Origin: Trichoplax adhaerens
Taxonomy: Eukaryota > Placozoa > Uniplacotomia > Trichoplacea > Trichoplacidae
Length of the DNA: 64,000 nucleotides
Assembly: GCF_000150275.1 (NCBI RefSeq)
Contig: NW_002060946.1
Location: 989,815 to 1,053,814 of the forward strand
Direction of reading: 5' to 3'
Both the position numbers and the translations under genes were made by a program. Position 1 is the first letter of the stretch; each line of letters starts with the position of its first letter. Shown piece after piece: positions 45,901-63,200 of the stretch. The notes under the pieces are model-generated. The model did not search any database, was not told the DNA's origin, and was given only the letters and a program-made list of their open reading frames with translations.

Positions 45901-48900
45901 ATCTATGTTATTATATATTTATTATTATAGAGTATTTACAAAATACAAGAAAAGCTGTTGTGAGCAAGGTTTCTGAATGGTTCTTACAATGACGATTTTC
46001 GTATTGAGTTATATGCTAACTGTAATATTCCTCGGTAAATATTTAGTTTAATCCGTATGGAAAAGATGAAAATTATCAAAATGAAAATTATATCAGTCCT
46101 TATCGCTGTTCGCATTTGCAATTGTTAAAATACAGAATTATTGTCGACATTGCACATGAAGATATGTACGTATTTTCTACATTGGACGTGATTTTAAGTA
46201 ATTTACGTTGTTAGCTTATTTTCATATGAACTGTTACATTTTAACAGAAAAAATAATGGCTCTGACCTCTGGTATCTATTTTCTTCGCCAAGTCCTGGCC
46301 ATTTTATAATTACTTTATTAGACGAAGGTAATAACAATATTCTAATTTATATTGTAAATTTGTATTTATCATCAGCTAGTTGTGTGTTGACCAAGTGTCT
46401 TATTTGGAAAAATATTAAAGTACATTTCAGTTTATTAGCATTTAAAGACGCTTTAATGTATGATTTCAGTAGATTTATGAGAGCAATTTTCTGTTACAAT
46501 CTAGCCCAATCTAAAAATCTCATTCAGATTAGCGTTACTCTAGAAGAATTACTGGAACTGCTTTATATAAGAAATTCGGTAGGTTGCATTACCTTCTACC
46601 TTGCATTTTTTAACTTTATAACGTCATACATTTGCAGTCAATATTATTTGCATGGGGTCAGATAAATACTGTTTGTTATTCGTATGCGTATATTTTAATT
46701 CTGTTATTTTAATTATCCATATATTTGTTTCATTGTAGTCATGTATAAGAAATGAGTTTTCATGAGGCTCTCATTTAGCTATGAATGACATTCGAGATCG
46801 CCAAAAATTATTTATAATTTGTAATTATCTTTTGCAATCGATATGAGATAACACCAATAATTATACAATAACTAATGTATATCACTCCGTGAGCTGACTG
46901 TGTGTGATGCAGACGCCTGAGATCGCTACGTCTTATAATTAATTGAAAACGGGGTAGTAAATAAGATGGGATGTTGATTATCATTATAGACTTTTATAGA
47001 AGTCTATACGAGTTTACAGGATTTTTATCACGTCATAGGCATACTGTGCCTTATATCAGTATTGATAGCATACATTTATATCATTTTTCATAACATTTCT
47101 ATAGGGTACGGCTGATATCTTAGTAATTCGAATACAAATTTAATGATCTTGGTTAACACTTAAGTGTAATAGTTCACTCTTACATGACTTAGTGAAAGTA
47201 GCAAATAGGTGGCATATTATCATCGACGAAAAATTATGCTACATATTAGAAGGAAGCTGATGTTAGTTTGTCAGGGTTGTAACTAACTGTAAATATAGCC
47301 ATTTCTAAAAAATCCATGCGAACAAATTAGTATTTTCAATCGTTTTATGAAAGTCATTATAGTACTAACCTTCAATGTATTTGAATACTAATAATTATTT
47401 ATCACTTTTTTAATGAACAACCTCCTATGAATTATTACTGTCTATCGCTTTTTATAGGATAGTTTTATTAATTATGAAAATTGTTTTTTAAGTAATAGCA
47501 TTGAATAGTAGCCTTTGCAATCTGCCAGGGAGTAATAGAGCAGCGATAATAACATACAAAAATTGAGCGATTATTAATAATGAATAGTGGTAATGAACTT
47601 TATTATCTTTAATCTTTTATACCCTGGCCCTTCCAATATACGCTTTGTTTACATGAAAACATGCAAAATCCAAGCTATTAAAAATACTGTTACGAGAAAC
47701 AATTGAGCTACAAAAATACTGTAATTTTAATGAATGAATCTTTCGAACTGTCTGAGATATTTCGTTTGCTTAGTGTACTAATGATAGCTATGATTTTCAT
47801 TACGGGTTGTCTTAAAGCAATTTTGATTACTATGTAAACCGTTAAATTATCTAAGCTACTGTCTATCAGCTTGGGGTAAATTATGGCTATCTAGAGACAT
47901 TGAAAAAAAAAAAGTCCTTTTACTCTATTGTTAATACTTGCATTAAAAATGTCAAGTCCACCGAGATTGCCTGTGCAAAATGCTATTGTGATACATTATA
48001 TTTGCACACAAAAATAGTTACAATACCTTATTTTAAAGAAATAATGGAGAGGAAGGAAAGGAAATGTGTTGCTACTGTTTGAATGTAAGCAAGAATGAAA
48101 TACGACAAAGGAAATAGGACAGACAATTTTGTTTAGGTTATTAAAGTAATAAAAAGACATTTCTTGGGGATAGGTAAAGTATTTTCAAGTAGGCAGAATT
48201 TGTTTTATAAATATAGGGAATTATATTGAATTCCGATAATAGACTTTTATTTCTAGCATAAAAGAAATGTATATGCTTCTCATGCATTTTGTCACACAAC
48301 AATAACAGTATAATCGTACGATAATCATGTCAATGCAAGGCTCTCGACGTAAAAGAAAACCTGCATAAAGCGCCCATTAAATATATTCAATTTTGAACTA
48401 TCGTTCTACATCAGTCTAGTTGTTCATGGCTGTGATGACGATGTGACGATGTTGTGTTTATTCTTCGGATAGTGAAAAAATTGATGGCTTGTACTTACCA
48501 CGAATCGGATTTTTGTTTCTTAACATATCGACTTAAGATGGACAGTATTTTGATAGCGTTATAAGTTTTGTGCTAGGCTTAGTTGGTTGAGATTTCGATT
48601 ACAGTATTGGAGGAAGTTAAATGGTGTAAAAAGAGGAACATTGCAGGTTTAAGGTACTTAATGCATATAATGTATACGGATTTTATATCTAAACAAGAGT
48701 TATGAGGTACGGCGTAAGTGATTTAAAATGTTGTCTTTGACGTTTTTCAAAGTCTCATCAAGTTAATTTTTTTTGCTTTAGACGTATGAGTATTAGCTAC
48801 ACACAATATGTGCGTATGTATCCACAACAGAACTGCTAATTTGTGACTGCCTCATTTCAACTGTTTTTACGCCACAAATTACAGTATATGGATTTTTAAT

Positions 48901-51900
48901 GATGTATTCTAGTAGTTTAAAAGTTGCAAATTATTACTGACAGAGTTCTAATTTCACAAACAATTGATAAATTTATCAATCTTCGTGCTGTGCTACTTGG
49001 GTATGCAGTAATATCATTTGGTTATGTGTTTTTCGTTATCAATTTTACGTAAAGTGGATCCATTAAATTACTATTAAATTCTCTATCCTTTAAATTCGTA
49101 TCACGTCACGCAAAGTTAAACTGTATAGGTCGTATTAATTTACCAGTAGGGGAAGTTTTTACTCATCACAATTAGCGCGAGCAATTTTCGTTGCTTCTGT
49201 TCGATTTTACTGTGACTGTAATTACGTTCGCACTGTATACTTGGGAATGATACTTTCATTTGATTCTCTCGTATTAATGCCATAGTTGTACCAGACTTGT
49301 GATTTTATGCGTATATCGATTGACCGTTTTATTCATTAACAATCCGAAATATTACTAGCTTCATAATCTATTGGCGATGATGCAAAAACTGCGGATACAG
49401 TAGTGTAATTGCTCTATTGCATGCAGTACAATGATTTCCCTTTAATTAAAGGGCGTTAGTGCGTTTTTAGCAAGCTTACGGTACCGATCTGCAATATTAG
49501 TACATCTACTACTGTATACTATAATATTATAATGTATTCCCTGTACAGGACAGCAGAGACCTCTTACTCGTATGCCAGAATATTTTGAACAGTACTGTAC
49601 GTGTAAGTCTGTGAGCTAAACATTACAGTACACTAAGGTATGTAGTTCAATTACTATAGTACTGCACTGTATGGACAGTATGCTGCAAAACCAGGATATA
49701 ATATAATAGTACAGCAATTATGCTACTGATTGTTTTCTTTCAAGGTAAAAAGCTAGCAGACATCATACTGCACTCAAGTCGGCGGACTGCTGGCGATACA
49801 TCATGAATCCATGATTCATGATTAAATAATGTAATAATAATTATTAATGATAATACGGTACTGTTGCAGTGTTTTCTGAATAGCATATACATACAGTACA
49901 CTAAGTTCGGCTGGTATACTGTACAGTACTCAGTAGAGTAAAGTAATTAGTAAATACTCTGTATAATTGTACGTATACATATACTGTATAGTGTACTTTA
50001 TGCTATACTCTATACCAGAGTCACGGAATTGGGTATTTAGTATTACTTACAACTCTTTGACAATTGTAACAGCAAAAATTATTAAAAAAACCGATACTTT
50101 TCATTCCATCGGTACAGTGGTCAACGACGTTGTATTGTAGTAAAACACTGACTTGGCTTCGACTCATGATAGCAGTAGCAAGCGATGTGAGCTGACGAGC
50201 AGAGGCTAAATCCACAGCTGATACTGATACAGCAGTTGCACAGTGTAAAATGCACACCTGACGCTCCTCGTACTACAGTACAACGCAGTACTGTATTTAT
50301 TATAATATTATTTGGGTTATTTCATCTCTATTGCACATACAGTACAGTAATAGTGATTTGGCTAGTTCGAACTTCTGCAGTTTTTATGCAGTAGTAATTC
50401 ATAACTTTGGGGAAAAAATAATATTACTAGCGTATATGTATATTCTATATGAATGGCGAATATTTAATGAATCATTACTGCTTTACAAGATACAATGCTG
50501 TACTAGTATTCATGGGAGCTGATTGATACGTTTTGAATGCTCGCGATCTCGAGTCCGGATGATGCAATATAACCTACCATAACATTTTATTTTGATGTTT
50601 TTTTTGTACAGTATATGCGCGCTTTTGTTCTTGTTTACCTATTGTGAACTGCTAAAAGAGTCCATCGATGAAAGAGTCTGGTCAATTTCATTGTAATATC
50701 ATTACTGTATGATTTTAATAATAGCGGGTAAACTCTACTGTACAGTACTTGTACAGTATGGTGTATAGTGTACGGTACTAGTCATAAAGGATATCTTGCA
50801 AGGTAAATGTATAGTAAGCACGTAGACTGCATTCTTTACTCGGGCAATCATCTTTATAATGGAAATATAACGTCATTTAATTTTAACCTTAGCATTTAGC
50901 GTTTAGTATTTACCGCAACGGTGAGAACTGCAGGGACCCTACTGTACTACTGTACTGTTTATTAGCCTGGTAGTCTCCTGACCGTTTCAAATATGAAACT
51001 GAAATTATCCGAATTTAAAATTAAAATTAAGGCTGCAATACAGTACTGGGTAACTTTATAGTGCAGTTTTGGTGTGAATTCAACGATATGCATACATGGA
51101 CAAGTAGTTTGGTCATTGATGGAGAGTGCTAATGTAAAAAACGCATTTGCTGTAAGTCTAAAATCCAACGACCTGACATGATGACACCATTCGCTGTTTT
51201 CGGCAGCCATTGTCCTAGAATTGCCATGGAGATTTAGGAAGCCGAGCCCAGTGGGAGGAGACTATAGACAAAGCGGCAGTCGTAGGAAAGGCCTGCCCCG
51301 CCTTTTTTTAATTAATGAATTTGAAAAACTTTTTCCTTTATTGTTATTTGCATCACAGTTCATCGTTGCTCAGTGAATTAATTCACACCGGATGTAGAGG
51401 AACAAAGAGAAATAGCGGTGCTATTGCAGTGCTACTGTACCAGTGTAGTACAGTGCTAACTAAAAACTTTTTACTGTACGATATTTGAAGTTTTGCTTTA
51501 GCGTCGTATGGACTGTGGACGTATGGATGCCTATTTTATGACAGTCTTCATCATTCTTGTTCTCAATTCTATAAGGTTCCGCGATATGCTGTACGGTACT
51601 GTAGAATGAAGATGAAAATGTACAGTACTCTGCAGTAATTTAGTAATGCACAGATCTGTATCGTTTTGAGGCAAGTTACTTAGTGTTATTGTCTGCTACA
51701 CTACCGCAACGCGCGGCGATATGTACGACTTACGTATCTGGAAAATGGTTGATTAAAATATGCTATTTCTCTAAATTGCGAGCTCAATTCTTCATGCTTT
51801 CTTAACGACCATAATTTACTTTTATGCCAGCCCTATTAGAAATAGAAATATTTATAGCAGTCTAGTGTGCAAATTTTATGTGATACTGTCATGGGCTACT

Positions 51901-52793
51901 AGATGTACTTCATTTGATTGTCTATGATGCTGTAAATATTAACGTTAAGGCCTGGAGTTAGATGTCATAGCTGCATACACTGGTAGTGTCTCCAAAGCTT
52001 AATTTATCGATTTATGGACATATTGTATGACTTGGAGTACTGAATGAATGATAACGAATAGGTTTGGGAACTATCATTATTGTGGGGCTCCTAAAAACTG
52101 ATAAAGTAATATAATGACTGACCATTGTCATGCCACGATTGGAGTCAGTTTGCGCTATCTGATTGATTTAATTAAATTTCTGACATAAGTATGTGGTAAA
52201 CTGTATGGCAAATCATATTATTAGGGATTTGTGATCTAGCAATGGTTACTATGATGATATTTTCTTTTTTAATCGACTTATGTGTTCATGCTCTTTGATA
52301 TCTGCTAGTTAAGATGTTGTAGCATAAGCAAGGTTTTAATCGACAGCAATGCCTGAGTTTAGTCATGATCTCCCGTCAAGTAGTTTTACAAACAACATTA
52401 CAATGATCAGTTAGCTTTGGTTGGTGTAATGTAGGTTACAAGGTGACGAGCTCGTAAATTTGATATGTAGCTTATAAGTAATTTGAAGCGATACTATAAT
52501 AAGGAATACGAAAAGGCGATCAATCAACAACGCGTAGAGAGTTAAAACAATTATTATTATAACATTTCTGTCATTTTCACCCTTATATTTTAGTGAAGAA
52601 AATTGAGTAACAATTTTATCCTGAAATAAGCAAAGAAATATGGGTTAATTTAATTTACTGCATTTATTGAACTCCATTCTATTCCTTATCATCTGTTTTA
52701 CAGGTGCTGGATTTGAATGGATTGGTAACTTTGGATGGAAAAAGACTGTTGTTATTTTTATATAAGCATTTTATAAATGAGCCTCATAAATGA
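36927..52793 (+). CDS. Ras GTPase-activating protein, IQGAP-related (fungal Gap1/Dictyostelium type), about 26 exons
   Basis: Coding exons read in frame: 36927-37083, [37888-37920, doubtful], 39172-39320, 40932-40983, 42078-42106, 42539-42626, 42755-42837, 42962-43056, 43212-43311, 43405-43452, 43553-43601, 43704-43801, 43897-43993, 44057-44112, 44188-44289, 44376-44426, 44511-44612, 44740-44863, 44972-45072, 45265-45441, 45556-45627, 45758-45809, 45931-45968, 46047-46165, 46248-46327, 46505-46578, 52704-52793. Without the doubtful exon this gives 760 aa. The catalytic RasGAP domain is clear: [15 protein letters not shown], an arginine-finger region [30 protein letters not shown], and the signature [14 protein letters not shown] followed by TRNLTLIAKILK. 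A RasGAP_C-type region follows ([38 protein letters not shown]). No calponin-homology domain or IQ motif is seen. The finger arginine is present, unlike human IQGAP1, so the protein should stimulate Ras GTP hydrolysis. The first exon is the least certain part. Confidence 0.85.
37084..39171. other. RasGAP 5' intron(s)
   Basis: The interval lies between the proposed first exon and the first well-supported one. A possible small exon starts at 37888 after a good acceptor (TTTATTTCTACAG); it reads [11 protein letters not shown] and uses a donor at 37921 to keep the frame. A hairpin (38832-38849) lies in a patch with fewer AT bases. No other gene is supported. Confidence 0.4.
38832..38849. repeat. 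Short hairpin GACTCCA-AAAA-TGGAGTC
   Basis: Perfect 7-bp arms flank a 4-base loop, and weaker pairing extends outward (ATAGTACGATAC on the left, GTACGATACTAT on the right). It lies inside the RasGAP 5' intron interval. Confidence 0.5.
39321..42077. other. Two long RasGAP introns flanking the 40932-40983 exon
   Basis: Introns 39321-40931 and 40984-42077 are AT-rich, with scattered CAGTA/TACTG sites (for example near 40190, 40440 and 40750). No genes are seen on either strand. A minus-strand frame at 41257-41490 has no family features. Confidence 0.55.
46638..46712 (+). other. Candidate alternative 3'-terminal exon of the RasGAP gene
   Basis: A phase-0 acceptor (ACATTTGCAG at 46637) opens 24 codons, [20 protein letters not shown] then ILLF, before a TAA. 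It can join exon 46505-46578 in frame. Its match to the conserved RasGAP C-terminus is poorer than that of the distal exon at 52704, so it may be a minor or non-functional alternative end. Confidence 0.3.
49500..50350. repeat. Cluster of CAGTA/TACTG palindromic motifs
   Basis: ACAGTACTGTAC, TACTGTACAGTAC, CTACAGTACA and similar words recur many times within 850 bp, unlike the surrounding AT-rich DNA. Similar clusters are listed at 53560-54780 and 60080-60310. Confidence 0.7.
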
Positions 52794-57237
<4,444 letters not shown>

Positions 57238-60200
57238 ATAATACGATCACGACAAGGGAGAGGAGGTGAAAGGAAGAATTTGTCAGTTGTATGACTTTGC
57301 GGTATTTCCAATTTTTGTTATAGTTATACTCTTCTGGTCACAATCGAAATACTTATGAAAACGAATATTGTTACGATGCCATTGCTCTTCTTTTTTCACT
57401 TGCAATGCACGTCAATGACCCCCGTTAACTAACTACTGTACGATAGAATGATTTAGCGTGTGTGTTAATACACCAACCATTACCGTTGATTAAATTAAAC
57501 TTGTACCAATGTTTTGAAATCAACTACGCTCAACGTATACTCTGGTAGTGATTTGATCTTCTTTTCCCATTCCTTTCTCTCTCGCTTGTAATGAATTCGC
57601 AAGCATTTTTGTAGTATTACCGTATAATGGTTATCTTCCATTTACCCACCCGTAGTCTCTAGAATATTCAGGAGTTCGGGTCACCGAGGAGACATTTTCT
57701 CCGCGAATTTTTTATGTATTGTACAGTACTTTGGTGTATGGACATTATACACGTACATCCATCATGGTGCTTTGTTGTGATTTTAACTGTAAGAATATTT
57801 TATCGTCCATAGTACAGCTATAGTACTGTAGTCGATTTCTGTTGTAGGTGAGAGCCTAAGATCACTGAAGTGGTCTTTATCTTTCTTTCGACTGTAAGTT
57901 GTTTCTTTTCCCACTGTACTTTTTATAAAAAACAATTGCCACTGGAAGGTACTTTTTAAAATAATTATAATTATTTCATACTTGTTAACTATTTCCCCGA
58001 ACTTAGTTCTATTTGATCGGATTTGGAAAATATGAGCTAGAAGAATACTTATTCAGTTTGTCTTTCCACTCTCTCCTATTCTGCCGAACGAACGATCTGA
58101 TTGATAATATATTTGCTCCTATTTGTTACTGCATTACTGTAAGGAGATGAAAAGTATCATTTGTTGTACATGTATACTGGAAATCAACTCTTGCTTGATT
58201 TCGTGTCTAAGTACCTAATTGACGCTCTCCGTATTACACAAACTAAGTGTTATTTGTACAACAGCTTGCGGGATTGTTTCCTTTCCAAAAAGGGCTTGTT
58301 GTCTTGTGATATGTCATTTCTCTGAAAAATATTCCTATCAATTTTTGTTGTAGTACTGTCTTCAAATATTATTCTTTCTTTTCATGAACTTGTTTTTATT
58401 ACCCATCGTCATCAACCTGTAAACTTAGACTACGTGAGTATAGTATATAATATTTATATACTAATGACGTATATAGTATTACTAGCAGACTGTATTGGTA
58501 TTAATTTAATGTACATTCCTTCTAATTTATTTATTGCAAAACTTCTTTTAATATACATTTGACATACGTACATTTATTATAATGTAAAATTGGTCGAAAG
58601 ATGTGTTTCTATTCCTCTACTTCCTTCAGCATCTTGATTTCGTGTAATGATTGATTTATATCAATGTGTGCAAATGCTTGAGAAATAATGTTGAAAGACA
58701 GAGATAGCCATTGCACTGCCATCCAGACAATAGAAATTCTCTGTTATGCATGAGATAACAGAAAATGGAGGATTACACGTTCGACCAAACTTCGATCATT
58801 ATCAACAAGAGAAATTGACAACTTATCAATCGTCAAGCGATATATATTGGTGGTACCTATGCAGTTCGAGTGTAATACATTGAGAGAATAAGAATTTTTC
58901 TGGTAATAGCTAATGTCGATGTGAATTTTCATGACCTCTTTAAACTATTATTAAATAAACTGCTGTCAGTTCAGTATTCGCAATGACTATTCAGTAAAAA
59001 GTAATGCAGTAATGCAATCTCCATTAAACATATTTTATTATCTTGTATCTTGATTTTCTTGTTGTGAACATGCAGTGCTCGACTATAAACGTAACGTTTC
59101 ATATCAAGTATCGTGCAGGTGCGCTGCTCTGGAATCATCCAAATATACACTACGACACAGCTCTATAAGCTTGAACAAAGCTATTGATGAGTTCGAGTAG
59201 AATTGACAAGATTCATTTAGTAAATATATACTGAACTATAACGTATACTCATACAGTACTATACTATGCTAGACAGTCATGAGAAGGTATTTATTTATTT
59301 TTAAACAGTATCATCATCCAATTATCTTGGTTGATAATGCTACTGCTTTAAACGATATACATACAGTACAGTGTAACTAGAACGTTTTAGCCTCTAAAAG
59401 TCGTCACTAACTCCACCAAGTTGTAACGTACAAGGAAGTCACGACTTTAACCCTTTTAACTATTAAAACTACATATTGTATTGCTATTTTGAATGCTATT
59501 TGTTATCATATCTTCTCTTAAGTTCAATGTTTGTTTTGAGCGAATTTACTGGGCAATGTTGAGCACAGTGCTTCATCCTCTATCGTAACTACAGTTTGCA
59601 ATAGTTTACACCTTGTTCACGTAACGTTGATGATATCTACTCCTATCGGGAATGTACCGATCTAAGAACGCCAGTTTCTCAATAAGATCGCATGAATACC
59701 TACATTGCTATACCATAACATTGTAGTTATAGTACCAATAAAAAATATTTTTATTTTAACCATGATGGGATACTGTACTGCATGCCTGTATTATGAATCT
59801 TTTGTGATAGAGGATAGAAATCTGGTCACGACCGTAGTACGTATTTATTGTTGTTCACCAAATTGATCCGTGTATGCCTTTCGGCGAAAGTAATCGAAAT
59901 ACTCTATAGTTTACAGTATAGTGGTAAAATTATGCTAACAACTTTTAAGCTCGTCGGAGTTGTAAGATTCGATACCGTTGATTAATGACATTGCCATTAA
60001 TATGTAGTGTACTTCTTATTTAATGGAGTAAAACAATATATACTATACAGTGAAGTAGCCATCAAAAAGAAAGAAAAAAGAAAGTCATACAGTACAGTAC
60101 ATACCGTAACACAATACATATTGTCTGTATGCTGTACACTGTACAATGCGACAGCAATCTTCTAAGTCCTAATTACCATACAGTACCATGTAATGCATAC

Positions 60201-63200
60201 AGTAGTCTCTTTTCGATTACAATTGCTAACACTATATCGGTAATAAAAAGTCGCAATAACGACCGTATTGACTTTTAACCCTGTATCTACAGTACACTGT
60301 ACTGTAGTCTAAGAAAGGGGAAAAAAAAAAAAAACTTTTTTCTTGGCCATTATGGCGTACTGAAGTTGGCGTTTTTGCAGACAGGAATTTTTATACTTGT
60401 CTTTTATGAGCACTTTGCCAATCGTTAACAACGATAAACATTTCCCTTTTTTTCTCTCCCTCTTTTGACTACAATAGCATAGAACGTGAAGTCACGGTAA
60501 AATACAACATTGCATCAGTACAACACATAGTATGGCGCTGTACAGGACTGCAATGTCTACTGAACAGTGTCATCAAAAAAACGAAACCATTGTAGCAGCT
60601 GTTCACTTTTTGACCAAACATCACAAAAGGTCGGAGATGAAAATCTTTTCATTCGTAATTTCGACATCAGTGCTACACGCTGTTGGGTATAGACCTTAGT
60701 AAAGAATCAGTAATCATAATATTTCATTTCTTTTGGCTAATTGAAACGGCACAGCCAACCTCAGTACTGTATACTCTCTTGAAAGAGTGCAAATTGTGCA
60801 TGGTGCTGGATGTTGTTGACTAAAAATGAAAAATTCAATCCCTAGATTTACGCTATGTGGTATAAGTAAGATCTCAAAGCTAACTTTTTAATGATGCGAC
60901 TTAGTAAGCGAAACGTCGGTCAATACGATCCGTGTCATAGACTGGTTACAGCGCTATGCTACGATATATAATCATAAATAAAAATGCTATTGCATACTTT
61001 TTACCATGCTTTTACTCCAGTTCTCTTCAACGACTCTGCATGACAAGTGTACGGTACTATGCTGTCGTGATACCATTTAAAGTCTATCATGGAAATTATT
61101 GTAATTGCTATTCTCGATGCCGGCCGGCCAAATTCGAAACCAAGTGTGCAACATATAGACGAGTATGCACAGCGAATTTGAATACTATTGCACCCTGATT
61201 GCAATGGATTTATACTGGTAATCAGGCCTCTAAAATAGACTGAATAATCTGTACAACTCGTTATTAATTCAGAAATAAATATCAAGAATACTATGTGCTC
61301 TACTGTCAAGCAGAATACGCATACAACAGTATTACAACACTCAAAGCGCAATATCATTGCATGCGATATTAGCAAGCCAAAAATACAATAGTAGATAATT
61401 TATTAAAATTAAAATTAATAAAATAAATGAAGGATAAAATGTTGAACACCAGGTCTTAATTAATAGCAACAACTGGAGCAAGAACATATAGTGCGCGTGG
61501 ATAACGATAGAACGGCAAGATGAAGTAAAGCTAAATCATTGAATTCTATCTGGCCAAGAACAGCATTTACTGAATTATAATTACTTAATAATCACCAGTA
61601 TTAAACACAAAACAACATACGCCTGTAGAAAGTTAGAGATTACATTAATACAATTAACCAATTATTTATCTCTGGTTTTGATATTGCATCAAAATGAAGT
61701 ACTATATGTAGCTGTTGTATTCAAAGAAAGAACATTAACGGTATATTGCTGCCGATAAACGTGATAATTGAAAAACAATCAGTTTGCTCTAAATTACTTT
61801 TGTTAAGAGGTGCCGATCTTAAACTGCTCAGTGACAGTAAAAGTGTGAAGTAGCTATAAAAATCCCATTAATTACATCTGTTAGGCTAGCTTGGCTGATA
61901 AAATAGTAACATTATAACTTGTAACTTCTAAGGAGTCACAGGAATCCACTTATAAAGCTGCTCTCAAGAGACTGAATCGACTGCACTTACTAGCTGTAAA
62001 CTATCACGTTGTTGATCAGCCTACAGATATATAATTATAATTTGAAACTATTGAGTTCTTATTACATCATTTACATGTCCTTATTTCACCCCATATTTTA
62101 TTTAGTTCAATACAACGCTCGTAATCTGAATGTATTTACACTAACCATTATTACAATAAAATAATGGACTAAAGACATATTTTGACTGGCATTTGTAAAA
62201 TACAAGGGATTATTCCTAGAATATTTGTACTGGTGTACTGGCTATCGTATACATGCATGCAGTACAATAGATTATAAAAAATTTTTTTTAACACACATTA
62301 ACAATCGCCTAAGTACGTACAAATTATGTAGAATAAGAGATTTACAGTACTTCAAAAGAAGTCCAACTGCATTCTTTTGTTAGGATAAATAATAACGGAC
62401 ACTATAAAATCAACAGCAAATTGATAAAGTTTTGAAGTTGCTCGTACATTGTATGAAACTAGAAGTATAATTATGGATATACACTGTATAATGTATGTGA
62501 AACACAATTTATTAAACTTAGAACTTCCATCAACTGTAATTGAGCTATCTAAGCGAATGACTATTTTTTCTCCGTTATGTTTGTCATTAATTAAAGTACC
62601 AGTACACGATACAGTATTTAGAAAAGATTGATCGAAAGAAGTACACTGGTGGACTATGAATTTTCTCAAAATCATTTACGATAAATCAAGCCTACTCCAC
62701 AAAAATACTGAGTTCCTTAGACTAAATACGCTCTAATTTGCTATCAAAATATTATAAAGCTATAATCTTCATATCTTCGATCTCAAACTATATCCTTTAC
62801 TAATTTTGTAATTTTAATATACGTCCTGCTCAGCTATAGCTGCTATATAATTTTCGCAACTACGAGAGGAAATAATCTACTGATGTAATTGATGATTTAC
62901 TTTATTACAATAATTAATTATTAACAAAATATGATATACATTTATGAGTGACTGAGTGTGAACCTTTGATGCCTAATGTGAAAATGTGTCGGACGGACCT
63001 CAAAAACTTTCCTAGATTTAGGTTACTGTTTAAGATAAAGTATTTAATACAGTGTATACAATATCTCTGTTTAACTTGAGAAATCCATACTCGAACATGG
63101 ATTTGTAAGAGCACTATGCGGAAAAAAGCTAAAATTTCAAGCGATCTCTATCATACGCTTAATAAAAGGACATGATTGCTATATTTTCAAATTTCTGGGC

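Larger units (their letters stand above)
46579..52703. other. Long terminal RasGAP intron (6.1 kb)
   Basis: This is bounded by donor TCG|GTAGGT and acceptor TGTTTTACAG|GTGCTG. The interval contains an alternative short terminal exon candidate (46638-46712), dense CAGTA/TACTG palindrome clusters at 49500-50000 and 50260-50780, and two minus-strand frames (50021-50257, 50962-51210) that are discussed as a finding but not called. No transposase or RNA gene is seen. Confidence 0.5.

Noticed and set aside
45931-45992. RasGAP ending at a TGA at 45990-45992 (VSEWFLQ)
   Set aside because: The donor at 45969 leads in frame into three further exons that match the RasGAP_C region, so this stop is intron read-through or at most a truncated variant.
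46360-46665. 101-codon frame [10 protein letters not shown]...
   Set aside because: Only its 46505-46578 part is coding, as a RasGAP exon; the rest is intron on both sides.
61001-61375. 124-codon minus-strand frame containing GRPASRIAITI
   Set aside because: It contains no domain, has irregular composition, and has no splice or promoter context. The GGCCGGCC palindrome within it looked vector-like, but the flanking sequence is ordinary AT-rich genomic DNA.
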